64,000 bases of DNA, taken from the NCBI GenBank assembly GCA_014378195.1, contig JACMOC010000017.1, positions 186,001-250,000 on the forward strand, given 5' to 3'. This document shows, piece by piece, positions 61,364 through 64,000 of the stretch. Position 1 is the stretch's first letter. Each line of letters starts with the position of its first letter. The position numbers and the translations under genes were made by a program. The stretch comes from Oligoflexus sp. (lineage in GTDB: Bacteria > Bdellovibrionota_B > Oligoflexia > Oligoflexales > Oligoflexaceae). The notes beneath the pieces were generated by a model. That model did not search any database. It saw only the letters and a program-made list of their open reading frames with translations, and was not told the DNA's origin.

Positions 61364-62627
61364 AATCCAAACCTCCTACGAAAGTCTGAAGGCTGTGTCC
61401 TGCGTTGAGGTGTATCTCAGCTCCCTTAGTACCGACGCGGTCCAGTTTGGAAAGCTGTACATATTGATACGCAGCTTCGAGAGTGAGGCGGCGACCTTTA
61501 TCGTCTTCTTTTAAAATCCAATTAACGCCCGCGGCCAAGCTCTGCTGAGCAGGGTCGATAACAGAGCCACGCGTGTTCGGTTTATTGGCGGATGTGTGAA
61601 TCTCCAAACCACCGCGCAGTTCGAGGGACTGGTTCATTGGTCCGAGGACTGGAACAATCACTCCAAGTCGATAGGCCTGCGTGTCGCGGAGATTCGCGCT
61701 GCCGCCGGATGCTTCAGCCGAGATAGCCGCCACGTCATTACCTGTCAGTGATACGAGCGCCGTTTTATAACGTCCCCATTGAGCCTGCTCGAAACTTACC
61801 AGAACCTGGGCTTCATCAAATCGATACGAATAGCCAGCGCGGAATAAAGCGGGATCGTAGAACGGCACGAGGCTGGTATTAGCGTTAAATGGCAAACTAA
61901 AATCTTGGTTGGTGAGGGAAAACCCCGAATCTATTTTGGAGTCTGTCTTCTGAGCATCGCGGTATGTCAGTCCAACAGTCATCCGGTCGTTACCCCAAGC
62001 AAACCCACCAAATGGCGCGACAACCGGCTCCATATTTAAGTCCACCCGGCCCTCACTCTCTCTGCTGGTCAGGGCAATTTGGATGACGCCTTTGGCACGA
62101 AGCGAATAATAGGCACCGAGCCCGATACTAAAACCGCCGGGCAATTGGTAACCGAGCGCTGTGTAAATCGCAGGTTTGCCCTGGCTTTCGCCAAAGCGCA
62201 GATACGTGCTTTGGTACGAGGAAACGCCCTTAATGCGTCCGAAGCTTCCCTGAGGCACGTAGGCAGCGATCCCGAGATGGAGACCTTCCGTGAGAGTGAA
62301 GTTCATTCCGACACTGTTGCCCTGAAGGTCCCCTGCCTGCGAAGCGCGATCTTTATCAGCGGGCAATGGACTGTTTGGAGCTTCCGGGAGATCCTGAAGA
62401 TCAAATCGAGTCATAAGCGCCTGAACGCTGATTTCATTCTTTTTCGCTGTTACTAAAAGGGCTGGGTTTGTGTACGCCGCAAAAGACTGCGTCCCGCCGG
62501 CCGTCGTTGCATTGCCAATGGCCATCGTTCCAGCGCTCTGTCCATATGTATCAAATACGTTCGAAAGTGCAGTGGACGATGAAATCAAGCTTAGGCCGAC
62601 TAGGACTTTCGATGCCATGCGAGTCAT
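61353..62627 (-). CDS. FadL/OmpP1-family outer-membrane protein
   Basis: 424 residues. A signal peptide (ending about STALS) is followed by NVFDTYGQSAGTMAIGNATTAGGTQSFAAYTNPALL, cited in parts, the N-terminal hatch pattern of FadL-like proteins with the NPALL motif. Later beta strands repeat (GLHLGIAAYVPQGSFGR, GGFSIGLGAYYSLRAKG, FRAGYSYRFDEAQVLVSFEQ). FadL proteins pass hydrophobic molecules through the outer membrane. AGGAGG lies 5 bases before the ATG. It is the first gene of a three-gene minus-strand operon. Confidence 0.8.
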   Translation of the reverse strand: MTRMASKVLVGLSLISSSTALSNVFDTYGQSAGTMAIGNATTAGGTQSFAAYTNPALLVTAKKNEISVQALMTRFDLQDLPEAPNSPLPADKDRASQAGDLQGNSVGMNFTLTEGLHLGIAAYVPQGSFGRIKGVSSYQSTYLRFGESQGKPAIYTALGYQLPGGFSIGLGAYYSLRAKGVIQIALTSRESEGRVDLNMEPVVAPFGGFAWGNDRMTVGLTYRDAQKTDSKIDSGFSLTNQDFSLPFNANTSLVPFYDPALFRAGYSYRFDEAQVLVSFEQAQWGRYKTALVSLTGNDVAAISAEASGGSANLRDTQAYRLGVIVPVLGPMNQSLELRGGLEIHTSANKPNTRGSVIDPAQQSLAAGVNWILKEDDKGRRLTLEAAYQYVQLSKLDRVGTKGAEIHLNAGHSLQTFVGGLDYEL

Positions 62628-62991
62628 AAATTCCTCCTCTGAAGGTCACTCGGCGAACGGTGGGCGACGGTTAGGACCTCTTTAGATGTCCTCCTTAGCA
62701 ACCTGAGGCCCGACGGTCAAAACAAAACTTTTCAATTTTCCCACTGCATCCCCTCGATATAGCGGTGATTCCTCGAATTCAACTATCGTGCTCACGACTT
62801 AAAGCACGAGTATGCGCAAACGTTCGCTCGGCTAACAGCCTGTCTTTGGGGCTTGAACTAAATTTCGAACGATAGGGAGAAAATGCTTCAAAACCAGAGA
62901 TTTTCGCTGAGTCCCGAGCATTTGCAACTTGTCCTGCACAGGAATGATTGGCTAATAAGTCTCACAGCTAAGATTTTTTGAGGGGGTATTT
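62628..62991. other. Divergent intergenic region between FadL-like gene and mscS
   Basis: 364 bases with no credible gene. It should hold promoters for both divergent genes. An inverted repeat TCGTGCT/AGCACGA (62786-62809) lies near its middle. Otherwise I see only AT-rich stretches such as 62720-62745. Confidence 0.55.
62786..62809. repeat. Inverted repeat TCGTGCT/AGCACGA
   Basis: Two 7-base arms around a 10-base loop, about 160 bases from the FadL-like start and 180 from the mscS start. Candidate operator; no T-run. Confidence 0.4.
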
Positions 62992-64000
62992 ATGGGTTGG
63001 GCAGAGGAAGCCAAAGGTCTTTTGAAGGGATCCGATTATCTTGGTGTTAATCTATTTGAATGGGGCATAATCTTCGCTCTCGCCCTATTGCTCTGGAGCG
63101 GCTTTAGTTTTCTGAGAAGACGCTTCGGGAAAAAAATCTCGCGGTTGGCCATGCGGACCACTGTCCATTGGGACGATATCGCTGGTCGAATGATCGAAAA
63201 AACCAGTAAGATTTTTCTCTTCATTTTGAGCCTCTATATCTCCGGCTCAATAATGAGAGCCGATGACCAGGCACTCCGACTTTTTTATAAGTTCTTGGTT
63301 GTAGCGATATTTTTCCAGGCCGCGTTATGGGGTAACGAAATTCTCGCCTATGGGTTGAATCGTTATCTGACGAAACGCTATGGCCATCTTGACGAAAAGG
63401 TGGATAACCTTGCGACCTACAGTGCTATCAATATCACCGCGAAATTTGTGCTGTGGAGTGTGCTTTTTCTTCTCCTGCTGGACAATCTTGGCGTTAACAT
63501 AACAGCCCTCGTGACCGGCCTTGGTATCGGCGGTATCGCTATCGCCTTGGCTGTACAGAATATTCTAGGTGACATTTTCGCATCGCTTACGATCGTTCTG
63601 GACGGTCCCTTTGAGGTTGGCGATTTTATCGTCGTTGAAGATAAATCGGGGACAGTGGAGGCCATTGGCCTTAAAACGAGCCGCATTCGTGCCTTGTCTG
63701 GCGAGCAGCTCATTTTTCCCAATAAAAAATTGATTGACGGTTATATCCAGAATTTCAAAAGAATGAACGAACGGCGAGTTGTGTTTGGTTTTAAAGTGGA
63801 ATATGAGACGAGTGCCGAAAAATTGAAGATGATTCCGGAGATGGCGGCCGAAATTGTTAAGACGAAGGCCAAGGTGCGATTGGATCGCTCTCATTTTGCT
63901 AAATTAGGCGATAGCGCGCTCGAATTTGAAGTTGTCTATACAATGCTCGATGCTGACTACACCCTCTACATGGACACGCAGCAGGCAATCAACCTCGAGC
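62992..64000 (+). CDS. Small-conductance mechanosensitive channel MscS, partial
   Basis: The gene runs off the right edge, so 336 residues are visible. Four hydrophobic segments lie at about residues 23-41, 71-89, 99-120 and 150-171. They are followed by the glycine/alanine-rich pore helix (GLGIGGIAIALAVQNILGDIFASL, cited in part, about 176-200). Next come the beta domain start GPFEVGDFI and FPNKKLIDG, both typical of MscS. It opens under membrane tension to release solutes. AGGGGG is 6 bases before the ATG. The C-terminal cytoplasmic cage is cut off here. Confidence 0.93.
   Translation, partial: MGWAEEAKGLLKGSDYLGVNLFEWGIIFALALLLWSGFSFLRRRFGKKISRLAMRTTVHWDDIAGRMIEKTSKIFLFILSLYISGSIMRADDQALRLFYKFLVVAIFFQAALWGNEILAYGLNRYLTKRYGHLDEKVDNLATYSAINITAKFVLWSVLFLLLLDNLGVNITALVTGLGIGGIAIALAVQNILGDIFASLTIVLDGPFEVGDFIVVEDKSGTVEAIGLKTSRIRALSGEQLIFPNKKLIDGYIQNFKRMNERRVVFGFKVEYETSAEKLKMIPEMAAEIVKTKAKVRLDRSHFAKLGDSALEFEVVYTMLDADYTLYMDTQQAINLE

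Noticed and set aside
1-64000. tRNA, rRNA, CRISPR, insertion sequence, prophage or origin
   Set aside because: I looked for tRNA T-loop patterns, direct repeat arrays, transposase motifs and clustered DnaA-type sites and found none convincing.

Overview
The window is a stretch of ordinary chromosome from a Gram-negative bacterium. It carries lpxB, an outer-membrane FadL-like protein, many lipoproteins with clear lipoboxes, and strong AGGAGG-type ribosome binding sites. There is no phage, insertion sequence, CRISPR array, tRNA or rRNA that I can recognise. A class I (archaeal-type) lysyl-tRNA synthetase, AddAB-type recombination nuclease, many degenerate receiver/TPR/FHA signalling proteins and a large set of unknown lipoproteins suggest a deltaproteobacterium-like lineage, most likely Bdellovibrionota/Oligoflexia. 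That placement is inference from gene content, not from a marker phylogeny.

Layout. 1-6.5 kb: partial ABC1/UbiB-family kinase, M13 metallopeptidase and a SWIM-SNF2 helicase. 6.5-10.4 kb: SH3-domain lipoprotein, stress kinase srkA, a triple-hairpin intergenic element, nadA and a small exported protein. 10.4-15.3 kb: TPR-winged-helix regulator, tandem FHA protein, ricin-lectin-like lipoprotein, a pseudo-receiver protein and a DUF1820 protein. 15.5-18.5 kb: class I lysS followed by two exported proteins. 18.5-24.2 kb: a metallo-beta-lactamase/cyclic-nucleotide-binding fusion, serS, a dihydrouridine synthase and an orphan C-terminal half of a type II glutamine synthetase. 24.3-30.6 kb: a large Ig-like lipoprotein and three response-regulator-type genes. 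30.6-37.3 kb: a small unknown gene and addB-addA. 37.5-40.5 kb: beta-barrel candidate, M28 aminopeptidase and two lipoproteins. 40.6-47.8 kb: housekeeping genes ddl, cmoA-cmoB, folB (with an unusual C-terminal extension), an RsmB-like methyltransferase, a sugar-nucleotide-type oxidoreductase and lpxB. 48-52.2 kb: a three-gene ABC importer operon. 52.3-55.4 kb: a DUF1592-type/DUF1552 exported pair. 55.4-62.6 kb: RatA/COQ10-like protein, then a tightly packed minus-strand operon of FadL-like porin, a 1537-residue lipoprotein and a 250-residue exported protein. The window ends inside an MscS channel gene.

The items most worth following are the FadL/giant-lipoprotein operon, the orphan half glutamine synthetase with its own ribosome binding site and terminator, the MBL-cNMP fusion, the FolB fusion, the oxidoreductase-lpxB coupling, and the pseudo-receiver proteins whose phosphorylation-site aspartate is replaced by glutamate.
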